Shown one piece after another: positions 1-8,279 of a stretch of 64,000 nucleotides of DNA. The notes beneath the pieces are model-generated. The model ran no database searches. It had not been told where the DNA came from and worked only from the letters and a program-made list of their open reading frames with translations. This DNA is from JAFANK01 sp036741695. GTDB taxonomy: Bacteria; Vulcanimicrobiota; Vulcanimicrobiia; Eremiobacterales; Eremiobacteraceae. Position 1 is the first letter of the stretch. Each line of letters starts with the position of its first letter. The DNA lies in assembly GCA_036741695.1 (NCBI GenBank), contig DAINRU010000005.1, forward strand, positions 45,124 through 109,123. The letters run 5' to 3'. Position numbers and translations under genes: made by a program.

Positions 1-1062
1 GCGCCCGACATCCCCTTGGAAGAGGATCTGAGCCGGCGCGATTTTCGCATCAACATGATGGCGCGCGATCTTGCCTCCGCAAAGCTCGTCGATCCCTACG
101 GCGGCGAAGCAGACCTGCGCAGCGCGCGGCTCGACATCCTCAAAGACGAAGCGTTCATCGAGGACCCGCTGCGCATTTTGCGCGGCGCGCATTTCGCCGC
201 GCGATTCGATCTCGAGCCGACACAGCGAACGCTGTCAGCCATGCGCGCAGCCGCCGCTCTTGTCAGCACGGTCGCCCCGGAGCGCATCGCCGACGAGCTG
301 AACAAACTTCTGACCAAGTCGGCTCGTCCCAGCATCGGCCTTGAACTGCTGCGAGACGTCGGCGCCTTGTCGCAGGTCATGCCCGAACTACTCGAAGGTT
401 GGGGAGTCGAACAAAACGAGTTTCATCGCTACACGGTCTATGAGCATGCCTTGCGAGCGTGCGATGAGGCGCCGCGCGATCTCGTTTTGCGATTGGCCGC
501 ACTCTTGCATGACGTCGGCAAGCCCAAGACCAAATCCGGGCCGCATTTCTATCGGCACGAGGTCGTCGGGGAGGACATGGCGCGCGACCTCTTGACCCGG
601 TTGCGCTTCAGCGGGGACGTTGTGACGCAGGTGACGCAGCTCATCCGCCACCACATGTTCGCATCCGACGATGGGCTCTCGGACGCAGCCGTGCGGCGCT
701 TCATCAACCGCGTTGGCCCGGGCTCCATCGAGCAGCTCTTCGCGCTGCGCCGGGCCGATATCACAGCCTCAGGGCTGCCGGAGCGCAATCCAGCCGAATT
801 GGACCGCTTTGCCGGACGGGTGCGGCAAGAGCTCGCGGGGCCGAGCGCGTTCGGCATCGCCGATCTGGCCATCGACGGCGCCGCTGTCATCGCGCTCATG
901 CGCGAGCTCGGACTCGTCGGGCCCGACTTCCGTGGCGACGCTCGTGTCGGCGCGGTGCTGCGCGATTGTCTTGAATGCGTGCTGGAAGATCCAGCGAAGA
1001 ACACTGGAGAACACCTGCGCGCGGTCGCGCGCGAGGCGCTGCGGCGTAAGGACGCGATATGA
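1..1062 (+). CDS. CCA tRNA nucleotidyltransferase / poly(A) polymerase family protein with HD domain (5'-truncated by window edge)
   Basis: Adds or repairs tRNA 3' CCA ends (or poly-A tails) in the cytoplasm. The frame is open from base 1, so the gene starts upstream of the window; the TTG at 16 lies inside the conserved head-domain motif DLSRRDFRINMMA and is not a start. The neck/body region follows (LRGAHFAARF, near codons 55-65), then an HD phosphohydrolase domain with LLHDVGKPKT and RHH. The catalytic DxD motif lies upstream of the window. The head and HD domains are clear, but CCA-adding and poly(A)-adding members cannot be told apart here. It ends a few bases before parA. Confidence 0.88.
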   Translation, partial: APDIPLEEDLSRRDFRINMMARDLASAKLVDPYGGEADLRSARLDILKDEAFIEDPLRILRGAHFAARFDLEPTQRTLSAMRAAAALVSTVAPERIADELNKLLTKSARPSIGLELLRDVGALSQVMPELLEGWGVEQNEFHRYTVYEHALRACDEAPRDLVLRLAALLHDVGKPKTKSGPHFYRHEVVGEDMARDLLTRLRFSGDVVTQVTQLIRHHMFASDDGLSDAAVRRFINRVGPGSIEQLFALRRADITASGLPERNPAELDRFAGRVRQELAGPSAFGIADLAIDGAAVIALMRELGLVGPDFRGDARVGAVLRDCLECVLEDPAKNTGEHLRAVAREALRRKDAI

Positions 1063-1066
1063 CGAC

Positions 1067-1897
1067 ATGATGGAGAGCAACGGCGCGACAGCGGTGGCTG
1101 GCGCCCGCGACGCGCACAGCACCAAAGCCACGCGCCGCGCGCGCGTCATCGCGATCGCCAACCAGAAGGGTGGCGTGGGCAAGACGACGACCGCGATCAA
1201 CCTGAGTGCGGAATTCGCCCGGCGCGGCCGGCGGGTGTTGCTCGTCGACGTCGACCCGCAAGGCAATGCGACGACCGGCCTCGGTCTTGAGAAATCCGCC
1301 ATCAGCGCCTGCATGTATGACGTGCTCATCAAGTCGGCGCGCCTCGACGACGTCATCTGCGACACGAAGGTCGAGAATCTGCGCATCGCCCCGTCGACCC
1401 TCAACCTCGCTGGGGCCGAGATCGAGCTCGTCTCGGCGATCTCACGCGAGCTGCGCCTGCGCAGCGCACTCGCCGGACAGCTCGAGCGCTACGACGAGAT
1501 CTTCATCGACTGTCCGCCGTCGCTCGGGCTCCTGACGCTCAACGCGATGAGCGCCGCCGACCGGCTCATCGTGCCGATCCAGGCCGAGTACTTCGCGCTC
1601 GAAGGGCTCGGCCAGCTGACGCATGTGATCGACCTCGTGCGCAATCACCTCAATGCGCAGGTGTCCATCCTCGGCGTGCTCATCACCATGTTCGACGGGC
1701 GCACGAATCTCGCGGCCCAGGTGGTGGATGAGGTAGAGAAATACTTCCCGGGCCTCGTCTTTGCCACGCGCATCCCGCGCAGCATCCGTCTCTCCGAAGC
1801 GCCGTCGCACGGCGCTCCGATCGCGCTCTTCGATCCGAAAGGAAAGGGCGCTGCGGCCTACGCGGCGCTCGCCGAGGAGGTTCTGGCTCGTGAATAA
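1067..1897 (+). CDS. parA: Chromosome partitioning ATPase ParA (Soj)
   Basis: Deviant Walker ATPase that moves ParB-bound origins. 276 residues from ATG 1067 (a second ATG follows directly). After a basic leader of about 25 residues comes the deviant Walker A KGGVGKTTTAINL, then DVDPQGNATTGLG and the Walker B-like segment IFIDCPPSLGLLTLNA. Length is normal for chromosomal ParA. An AAGGA lies about 15 bases upstream of the start, which is far, so the exact start is moderately certain. parB starts inside the last codons of parA, so the two are co-translated. Confidence 0.95.
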   Translation: MMESNGATAVAGARDAHSTKATRRARVIAIANQKGGVGKTTTAINLSAEFARRGRRVLLVDVDPQGNATTGLGLEKSAISACMYDVLIKSARLDDVICDTKVENLRIAPSTLNLAGAEIELVSAISRELRLRSALAGQLERYDEIFIDCPPSLGLLTLNAMSAADRLIVPIQAEYFALEGLGQLTHVIDLVRNHLNAQVSILGVLITMFDGRTNLAAQVVDEVEKYFPGLVFATRIPRSIRLSEAPSHGAPIALFDPKGKGAAAYAALAEEVLARE

Positions 1898-2780
1898 ACC
1901 ACGCGGACTCGGTCGCGGTCTGGGGGCGCTGTTCCCCGGCGCCGCGGCGCAGAGCGAGAAACAGGGCGCCGGCTCGGCGCTCGTGCAGATCCCGGTCGAC
2001 CAGATCGCGCCCAATCCATCGCAGCCGCGCAGGCGCTTCGACGAGGAGTCGCTCGCGGCGCTCGCCCAGTCGATCCGCGCGCATGGGCTGCTCGCTCCCA
2101 TCATCGTGCGTCGCGACGCTGCCGATCCGCAGGCGTACGAGATCATCACGGGCGAACGACGCTGGCGTGCCGCGCGCCTCGCGGGCTTGCAAAGCATCGC
2201 CTCGATCGTGCGCGAGGCGCAGGCGGGCGAAGCCATCGAGCTCGCCATCCTCGAAAACGTGCAGCGTGCGGATCTCAACGCCATTGAAGAAGCGGCTGGT
2301 TATCGCGCGCTCATCGAAGAGCACAGCTACACCCACGACATGCTCGCGCAACGCATCGGCAAGAGCAGGCCCGCGGTGGCCAACGCGCTGCGCTTGCTGA
2401 ACCTCCCGGATGCGGTGCAGGCGCTCGTGCGCGACGGCAAGCTCAGCGCTGGGCACGCACGCGCACTGGCCGCGCTGCCCCCGGGCCGAGCCCGCCGCCT
2501 TGCCGAGGAAGCGGTCCGTTCCGGTTTGAGCGTGCGCGAGCTGGAGCGCAAGACGGCTGTACGCGAAGGGAAGAACGGTGCGCGGCCACGCACGGCCATA
2601 CCGGCGCAGGCACAGCTGAGCCCTGAGCTGGCCGATGCGGAGAACCGGCTGCGCTTCGCGCTTGCCACGCGCGTGGCGCTCCATCCGCGCAGCACGGGCG
2701 GCGGCACGATCGAGGTCTCCTACGCGGATGATGGCGAGCTCACGCGCATCCTCGACCGCATCGCCCCACAAGAGCATTAA
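1890..2780 (+). CDS. parB: Chromosome partitioning protein ParB (Spo0J), CTP-dependent parS-binding clamp
   Basis: DNA-binding partner of ParA. 296 residues from GTG 1890, preceded by GAGGAGG at 1874-1880; overlaps parA by 8 bases. The N-terminus PRGLGRGLGALFPG is diagnostic. Residues about 25-115 form the ParB/Srx CTPase domain (IAPNPSQPR, GLLAPIIVR, ITGERRWRAARLAG), followed by ENVQRADLNAIEEA, a helix-turn-helix (IGKSRPAVANALRLL) and a C-terminal dimerisation segment. I saw no 16-bp parS-like palindrome in the window. Confidence 0.96.
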   Translation: MNKPRGLGRGLGALFPGAAAQSEKQGAGSALVQIPVDQIAPNPSQPRRRFDEESLAALAQSIRAHGLLAPIIVRRDAADPQAYEIITGERRWRAARLAGLQSIASIVREAQAGEAIELAILENVQRADLNAIEEAAGYRALIEEHSYTHDMLAQRIGKSRPAVANALRLLNLPDAVQALVRDGKLSAGHARALAALPPGRARRLAEEAVRSGLSVRELERKTAVREGKNGARPRTAIPAQAQLSPELADAENRLRFALATRVALHPRSTGGGTIEVSYADDGELTRILDRIAPQEH

Positions 2781-2797
2781 CGAAGCGAAAGGCAACG

Positions 2798-4459
2798 ATG
2801 AAGCATTCTCTTGTCGCCGCTGCGGCGGCCGTCGGCGTCGTGTTGTGCGCGAACCTGACGGCCGCTTCCAGCCGCACGGCATCGGTCATCACCATCTGGC
2901 GCATTCCGGCTCCGCAAGCCGTCGACGCAAGCGTCCAATCGCTGGAAGCTGGTGTGGTCGCGATCAACCTCCTGAGCCCGCAGTTCGCAGCCCTGGCCCG
3001 CCATCCGGGCGCACGGATGACGCTGGCTATCGACCCCGTCTTCGTCGCGTCCCTCGAGCGGCAAGCCTCGGGCGACTCGGTGCTGACCGGGATCGCGTCC
3101 GGTCAGATCGGCGCCGACGATGCGCGGGCCACGCAGATGCTCGACATGCTCTCAAGCAACGTCGTCCCCTCCACCGAGGTCGCGACAAGCGTGGTCGGCA
3201 AGCGCTTCATCTCCGATGCGTCGGCCGCGCGGCTGCTGCTCATGGGCGACAGGGCGGCGCAGTTCTCGCAACGCGACGACGTTGACTTCGCCGCCGCGGC
3301 ATTGCTCGTGTCACTGGCCTCAAACGGCGACGCCGGCGCCCAGGCTTTTATGCTCAAACAAGACACGCTGACGAGTCACGACCTCCAGGTCCTCAGCGCT
3401 GCGTTCGCACGCGCGTGTCGCGACCTGCTCGACAAGACGAAGAAAGCCGCGGCAGCGGGAACGATCGAGATCGCTGCGCTGCCCGCCTACGAGCCGATCA
3501 TGCCGCTCATCATCAATGCGGGAGGGCGAACGTCGCCATTCACGGTGAACCTCGACGGCGGAGCCGACGTCGCCGTCGCCGTGAGCGATGGGCTGCGCAT
3601 GGCGCGCTCGCTCGCGCCCGCGCAAGGTGCGGCGGGGATTCTCTCGCCAAGCGGCGCGTATAACGATGAGACAGCGTCACTCCTGCAGCAGCAGCATGCG
3701 GCCTATGGGATCTTCTCGGAGCGCGTGGTCAAAGCGAACGCCGGATCATCGGCGGTCGCGGTGTCGGACGTGCATAGCGCCGCCTTCCGCGCGTATCTGC
3801 TGGAGACGAGCAAGACGAGCAAGCTTCCGGTGTTGTTCTGCAGCGACGCCACGAGCAACGCGCTAGACTCGCAGCCGCCAAGCGCGCCCGCGACCGCCAT
3901 CGCCGACCGGCTGGCCGCGGCGGTGAACGCCGCGCTCGCCATCGCCCCAGAACCCACAGTCCTCGTCGTCTGCCTGAGCGGAACCGGCACTGTGCTGCAC
4001 CGCCCCGATCGGGCGACGGTGCTCGACGATCTCGCCGCCATGCTCGCCAGCGGCCGGCCGATGCGGGGAACGACGCCGAAAGACTATCTGCGCGAGCACC
4101 CGCCGACCGCCGACACGTACGGCTACGCTCCGGGAAGCGACGTCGGAGGGTTTGCGCTGTGGATGGGCTCGGCAAATCAGATGAACATGTGGACCGCGCT
4201 CGCCAACGCGCGGAAGGCGGCGGGTGGCGACGCGGCTGTCGCAAATGCGCAGGTCCGCGATCCGCTCCTGCGGGCGGAATCGGGATTCTGGTTCCTGACG
4301 CTCATGCTCCCGCAGCCGCGCTATCTCACCGACCAATCTCTCTCCACATTCCGCGATCTCATCAGCGACATCTACCGAGGTGCGGGTAAGCCCGTCCCGG
4401 CTGACGTCTCTCCTGTGCAGATGGAAACTCCAGCACCGGTGGGCATTCCCGGGCACTGA
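2798..4459 (+). CDS. Secreted GH57-like protein, probably catalytically inactive
   Basis: 553 residues with a Sec signal peptide (MKHSLVAAAAAVGVVLC, cleavage near residue 23). Several blocks resemble the GH57 amylase/mannosidase family in order: PAYEPIMPLI, then SPSGAYNDETASLL where active members have a PSEG-type block, a VVVCLSGTGTV strand where they have a DGEN-type block, then YAPGSDVGGFALWMG and the C-terminal SGFWFL...RDLISDIYRGAG. The expected nucleophile Glu and acid/base Asp are both replaced, and no HQP motif is visible near the N-terminus. I therefore call it a degenerate, exported relative, perhaps a glycan-binding or scaffold protein. It lies 17 bases after parB, so may share its transcript. 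The family call is by eye; another (beta/alpha)7 deacetylase-like fold is possible. Confidence 0.55.
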   Translation: MKHSLVAAAAAVGVVLCANLTAASSRTASVITIWRIPAPQAVDASVQSLEAGVVAINLLSPQFAALARHPGARMTLAIDPVFVASLERQASGDSVLTGIASGQIGADDARATQMLDMLSSNVVPSTEVATSVVGKRFISDASAARLLLMGDRAAQFSQRDDVDFAAAALLVSLASNGDAGAQAFMLKQDTLTSHDLQVLSAAFARACRDLLDKTKKAAAAGTIEIAALPAYEPIMPLIINAGGRTSPFTVNLDGGADVAVAVSDGLRMARSLAPAQGAAGILSPSGAYNDETASLLQQQHAAYGIFSERVVKANAGSSAVAVSDVHSAAFRAYLLETSKTSKLPVLFCSDATSNALDSQPPSAPATAIADRLAAAVNAALAIAPEPTVLVVCLSGTGTVLHRPDRATVLDDLAAMLASGRPMRGTTPKDYLREHPPTADTYGYAPGSDVGGFALWMGSANQMNMWTALANARKAAGGDAAVANAQVRDPLLRAESGFWFLTLMLPQPRYLTDQSLSTFRDLISDIYRGAGKPVPADVSPVQMETPAPVGIPGH

Positions 4460-4486
4460 TGGTCCACATGGCGGACCGACCAAACA

Positions 4487-4521
4487 GCTGTTCTCCACAT
4501 ATACACAGGGCTTGTGGACAG
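4487..4521. repeat. Inverted repeat with DnaA-box-like arms upstream of thiD
   Basis: TTCTCCACA at 4491-4499 and TGTGGACAG at 4513-4521 face each other; with the flanking CTGT at 4487-4490 they can form an imperfect stem. Each arm is close to, but not identical with, the DnaA box TTATCCACA (one mismatch and two mismatches). It lies 1.7 kb from parAB, which is often near oriC. Two weak boxes without an AT-rich unwinding element do not make an origin; a simple transcript-end hairpin is as likely. Confidence 0.25.
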
Positions 4522-4535
4522 GGCGGAAACCCGAA

Positions 4536-5318
4536 GTGAAGCGCGCCCGAGCGCCCCTCGTTTGCAGCATCGGCAGCGTCGACCCCACTGGAGCTGCCGG
4601 CATTCTCATGGACATGCGCGTGTACGCGCATCTGGGAGCCGTGGGCGTCGCCGTCGTCGCTTCGGTGACCGCACAGAACTACCGGCGCGTCACGGCGATC
4701 GAGCCCTTGACGCCGAGAGTGATCACAAAGCAGCTGAACGCCGTTTTCGAGCAGGTGACCCCGCACGCCATCTGCATCGGCCTCGTGCCAAACGCGGCGG
4801 CGATCGATGCGGTCGCACGCTTCTTGCGCCGCCACGCGGCGCAGATCCCGATCGTCCTTGACCCGGTGACGGCAGCGAGCAGCGGCCGGCGGTTTCTCGA
4901 CCGGTCCGCCGTGCGCGCGCTCGCGCGGCTCGCAAAGCTCGTCACCATCATGACGCCCAACCTCGATGAAGCGGCGGCTCTCGCCGGCACAAGCGTGACG
5001 ACTGTCGAGCACGCCTGCCATGCAGCCATCGCTCTTGCCGATCGTGGCTGCGCGGTGCTCGTGACCGGTGGCCATCTGCCGGGCGATGCGTGCATCGATG
5101 TGCTGGCGCAGCGCGATCGCGTGCGCCGCTTCGCCGGCAAGCGCATCCCGGGCCAGATGCGTGGTGCAGGCGGCATCTTAGCAGCGGCTCTCGCGGTTGA
5201 GCTCGGACGTGGCGCGACGCTTGCCCGCGCGGTCGCACGCGCCCGACGCGTCGTGCGAGAAGCGCATCGTGCTGCGCGCCGTCTGGGCACTGGCACGCCG
5301 CAATTCATGGCGCGCTGA
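4536..5318 (+). CDS. thiD: Hydroxymethylpyrimidine/phosphomethylpyrimidine kinase (ThiD-like)
   Basis: Ribokinase-fold kinase of thiamine pyrimidine synthesis. 260 residues from GTG 4536. Visible: the substrate-side motif SVDPTGAAGILMDMRVYAHLGA, VVASVTAQN, GLVPNAAAIDAV, DPVTAASSG, TPNLDEAAALAG and LVTGGHL. The C-terminal anion-hole motif, normally GTGC-like, reads RGAGGILAAALA, so the usual Cys/Thr are missing. It could be a divergent ThiD or a related pyridoxal/HMP kinase. No other thiamine gene is in the window. A hairpin with DnaA-box-like arms sits just upstream (4487-4521). Confidence 0.8.
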   Translation: MKRARAPLVCSIGSVDPTGAAGILMDMRVYAHLGAVGVAVVASVTAQNYRRVTAIEPLTPRVITKQLNAVFEQVTPHAICIGLVPNAAAIDAVARFLRRHAAQIPIVLDPVTAASSGRRFLDRSAVRALARLAKLVTIMTPNLDEAAALAGTSVTTVEHACHAAIALADRGCAVLVTGGHLPGDACIDVLAQRDRVRRFAGKRIPGQMRGAGGILAAALAVELGRGATLARAVARARRVVREAHRAARRLGTGTPQFMAR

Positions 5319-5377
5319 CGCAGGATATGCGTGCGCAGAACGTTCAAGTGAGCGCAGCTTTGATGGAGATCGCCTAG

Positions 5378-6397
5378 GTGGTGGCACAGGCCAAAAGCGT
5401 CGTCGAGCCGTTGCGCAAACGGCGCCGCGTCATGGCTGGCATGCGCCCCACCGGAAAAGTGCACGTCGGCCATCTGCTCGGAGCGCTGCAGAACTTCATC
5501 GCGCTCTCAGAACAAGCCGATTGCTTCTATGAAGTCGCCGACATGCACGCGCTCACCACGAAATTCGACCGCAGCGGTGAGATCGGCCACGATGCGCGCG
5601 AGATGGTCATCGACTGGCTGGCTGCGGGCCTCGATCCGCAGCGCTGCACCATCTACGTCCAGTCGCGCATCCCGGAGATCAGCGAGATGTACGCCCTGCT
5701 CTCCATGATCACGCCCGTGTCCTGGCTCGAGCGCGTGCCCACCTACAAGGATCAGATCAACGCGCTCGGCTCGGAGATCGCGACGCATGGCTTCTTGGGC
5801 TACCCCATCTTGCAGACGGTCGACATCGCGATCATGCGAGGCGAGCGCGTCCCCGTCGGCCAGGACCAGCTGCCGCATCTGGAGCTCTCGCGCGAGATCA
5901 TCCGCCGCTTCAATCATTTGTACGGCCCGGTGCTCATCGAACCAGAACCATTGCTCTCCCAGACGCCGTACGTGCCTGGCACGGATGGGCGCAAGATGAG
6001 CAAGTCCTACGACAACAGCATCTTGCTCGCCGACAGCGACGAGGAGACGATCGCCAAGGTCAAGACGATGTTCACCGATCCGGAAAAGATCCGCAAATCG
6101 GATCCCGGTCACCCCGAGACCTGCCCGGTGTTCTTTTTCCACCGCGTCTTCAACGCCAGGGCGGCAGACGACATCGCTCAGCGCTGCCGGACGGGTCAGC
6201 TGGGATGCGTCGAGGACAAGGCCGACATGGCCAGACACCTCAACGCAGCTCTCGCACCTATCCGCGAGCGCCGTCGCGAGATCGTCTCTTCACGGCCCAC
6301 GCTCGTCGACGAGACGCTCGCCGAAGGCACGCGCCGTGCCCAAGCCGTCGCAGCCGAGACGCTCGCGGCCGTGAAGTCCGCCATGGGGCTCGCGTAA
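5378..6397 (+). CDS. trpS: Tryptophan--tRNA ligase
   Basis: Class I aminoacyl-tRNA synthetase charging tRNA-Trp. 339 residues from GTG 5378 (a second GTG follows); normal length. The HIGH-type motif is RPTGKVHVGHLLGAL and the KMSKS loop is DGRKMSKSYDN. Also visible: VPVGQDQLPHLELSREI, which binds tryptophan and ATP. The first 25 residues are a basic leader (LRKRRRVMAGM), so initiation at the internal ATG near 5432 is possible but lacks clear support. Confidence 0.96.
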   Translation: MVAQAKSVVEPLRKRRRVMAGMRPTGKVHVGHLLGALQNFIALSEQADCFYEVADMHALTTKFDRSGEIGHDAREMVIDWLAAGLDPQRCTIYVQSRIPEISEMYALLSMITPVSWLERVPTYKDQINALGSEIATHGFLGYPILQTVDIAIMRGERVPVGQDQLPHLELSREIIRRFNHLYGPVLIEPEPLLSQTPYVPGTDGRKMSKSYDNSILLADSDEETIAKVKTMFTDPEKIRKSDPGHPETCPVFFFHRVFNARAADDIAQRCRTGQLGCVEDKADMARHLNAALAPIRERRREIVSSRPTLVDETLAEGTRRAQAVAAETLAAVKSAMGLA

Positions 6398-6486
6398 CTG
6401 TAACCCCACCGTCCACACGCCAAGAGCTCACCGAAGGGCTTGACACGTCGTGACGAGCTGTGGGTACGAGCGTTCCCGCTCCTAGA

Positions 6487-6819
6487 TTACTGCGCGCCGA
6501 TCATCATCGCATTGAGGCGTTGTGCACTGAGCGAGTCGATCGTGGCGAGGCCAGCTTGGCTGTCACAGCCCTCTATCTGCTGGATGGCCGCGAGGATCGC
6601 CGCACGGCGGCCTCCCAGAGTGACAAGCCTGGGGCTTACCACCCCTATTTGCGGCCTTGAAGTTCGCGTTGGACCGGGGTCCACGATCCGAACGTTTTCG
6701 ATGCAGCTCGACTGTTGCGCGATCTTCCAGCGGTCCTGGCCGTTGCCAGTCCACCATCCGGCCGCAAAGCATACAATGCCCGCGACCGTCGCGACGATAA
6801 CCACGCTCGGTCTCATCGG
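6487..6819 (-). CDS. Small single-pass membrane/secreted protein of unknown function
   Basis: 110 residues. The start is set by a strong Shine-Dalgarno, GAGGAGGT, a few bases upstream of ATG 6819. Residues 2-20 (PSVVIVATVAGIVCFAAGW) are hydrophobic and act as a signal anchor. The remainder is a soluble domain with two cysteines (QSSCIENV and IEGCDSQ) and a C-terminal helix. No family recognised. It is the third gene after the aminotransferase and a 49-residue micro-ORF on the same strand, so probably part of that operon; it ends convergent with trpS. Confidence 0.6.
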   Translation of the reverse strand, partial: PMRPSVVIVATVAGIVCFAAGWWTGNGQDRWKIAQQSSCIENVRIVDPGPTRTSRPQIGVVSPRLVTLGGRRAAILAAIQQIEGCDSQAGLATIDSLSAQRLNAMMIGAQ

Positions 6820-6845
6820 GTCCACCTCCTCGAGGGCTTTCCGAG

Positions 6846-6995
6846 CTAGCGAAAGAGCGTTACGACTCCGGCGAGTAATGCGAAGCTGACAACGAGCACC
6901 CACAGTGGGTGGTTATCCCAGAGCCAAGCCAGATCACGGCCCGGAACGGCCGGCACACAATCATGACCAGCAATGATGTCGGCGATCGCGCTCAT
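6846..6995 (-). CDS. 49-residue single-pass membrane micro-protein
   Basis: ATG at 6995 overlaps the aminotransferase stop as ATGA, which indicates translational coupling. The product has a polar N-terminus (MSAIADIIAGHDCVPAVPGR) and one C-terminal membrane helix (PLWVLVVSFALLAGVVTLF), ending in Arg. The stop is 26 bases before the next gene. Coupling, a sensible membrane topology and position in a same-strand run argue for a real gene; there is no recognised family and no separate Shine-Dalgarno. Confidence 0.5.
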   Translation of the reverse strand: MSAIADIIAGHDCVPAVPGRDLAWLWDNHPLWVLVVSFALLAGVVTLFR

Positions 6996-8176
6996 CGCTT
7001 GTAGGCAGCCAACGCCTTTCCGATGCGCGCTAGCGCCTCGCGCAGGTTCTCCTCGGAGTTCGCGTACGACAAGCGCAAGAAGCCCTTGCCCTGCGGGCCG
7101 AACGTCGAACCGCCGAGCACGGCGACACCCGCTTCGTTGAGCAGGTAGTTGGCGAGCGCGATATCATCGGGCTCGATCTTGGAGATATTCGGAAAGACGT
7201 AGAACGCGCCGCCCGGCATGCGGCAGGTCACCCCGGGGATCTTGTTGAGGCCGTCGACGAGCAGATTGCGCCGGCGCAGGAACTCGGCGCACATCGCCTG
7301 CACCGATTCGTCGGGACCGCAGAGCGCCTGGATCGCGGCGTCCTGGACGAAGGTCGCCGTGCATGAGACCGTGTTGAGGATGAGCGCAGTGGCCGCCTCG
7401 GCGATGTAGGTCGGCATCACGCCGAATCCCAAGCGCCAACCGGTCATGGCCCAGGCCTTCGAGCAGCCGTCGATGAGGATCGTGCGTTCGGGCATTCCGG
7501 CGAGGCCGTAATAGGAGGCGAATGGCCGGTCATAGGCGTGCCGGCTGTAGATCTCATCGCTGATGACGAGGATGTCGCGCTGGCGGATGATGGCAGCGAT
7601 CGCGGCGATGTCTTCCGGCGTGAGGATGCCGCCCGTCGGGTTGTGCGGCGAGTTGAGGACGAGGATCTTGGTCTTCGGCGTGATCGCCGCTTCGAGCGCG
7701 GAGATCTCAAAACGAAAATCGCGCGACTCGAGCAGCGGCAGCGAGACGGGCTTGGCGCCGACGTAGGTCGTGATCGAGCGATACGCGGGATAGGCAGGAT
7801 CGGGGATGATCACCTCGTCTCCAGGGTTGAGCAGCGCCATGAGCACGGCGGCGATGATCGGTTTGGCGCCCGGGCTGACCACGATCTGGTCGATGGTGAC
7901 AGATACGCCGCGCGAACTCTTCACGTATTCCGCGATCGCCGCGCGCAGCTCCATGGTGCCGGCGGCCGGTGTGTAGTGCGTGCGATTGGCGCGCAGCGAT
8001 GCGATGGCGGCTTCTTTTATGTGTTCGGGCGTGTCGAAATCCGGCTCACCGATCTCCAGGTGGATGATGTTGCGCCCCTGAGCTTCCAGCGCGCGCGCAC
8101 GCGCAAGCACGACAAACGCGCTCTCGGTGCCCAAGCGGCGCATGGAGTCGGCGAGGGCAAAAGTCGCTGCCTGCAT
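6992..8176 (-). CDS. Pyridoxal-phosphate-dependent aminotransferase, class I/II (aspartate aminotransferase-like)
   Basis: 394 residues, the usual length for subgroup I-gamma aspartate aminotransferases. TAGGAG upstream supports ATG 8176. Seen in order: EIGEPDFDTP, YTPAAGTMELR, VVSPGAKPII, NSPHNPTGG, SDEIYSRHAYD and the Schiff-base lysine in CSKAWAMTGWRLGF. Likely transfers amino groups between aspartate or aromatic acids and 2-oxoglutarate in the cytosol; substrate is not fixed by sequence. Its stop overlaps the micro-ORF start, making it the first gene of a three-gene unit. Confidence 0.9.
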   Translation of the reverse strand: MQAATFALADSMRRLGTESAFVVLARARALEAQGRNIIHLEIGEPDFDTPEHIKEAAIASLRANRTHYTPAAGTMELRAAIAEYVKSSRGVSVTIDQIVVSPGAKPIIAAVLMALLNPGDEVIIPDPAYPAYRSITTYVGAKPVSLPLLESRDFRFEISALEAAITPKTKILVLNSPHNPTGGILTPEDIAAIAAIIRQRDILVISDEIYSRHAYDRPFASYYGLAGMPERTILIDGCSKAWAMTGWRLGFGVMPTYIAEAATALILNTVSCTATFVQDAAIQALCGPDESVQAMCAEFLRRRNLLVDGLNKIPGVTCRMPGGAFYVFPNISKIEPDDIALANYLLNEAGVAVLGGSTFGPQGKGFLRLSYANSEENLREALARIGKALAAYKR

Positions 8177-8197
8177 GTGGTCTGCTCCTACAGTAGT

Positions 8198-8279
8198 GGG
8201 ACTGACCCAAATTTCGCGGGACCTGGAGGCCCCACCTGGAGCGCGGCGCGCGTGCAGCGCGCAGCAAAGTTTCAGTCCC
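8198..8279. repeat. Inverted repeat between the mrdA stop and the aminotransferase start
   Basis: GGGACTGA (8198-8205) and TCAGTCCC (8272-8279) are exact 8-base inverted arms enclosing GC-rich inner palindromes (GCGCGC-GTGCA-GCGCGC and a CCTGG/CCAGG hairpin). The downstream arm contains the mrdA stop codon. It probably folds in the mrdA transcript and could act as a terminator or stability hairpin, though no convincing U-run follows. Confidence 0.4.
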
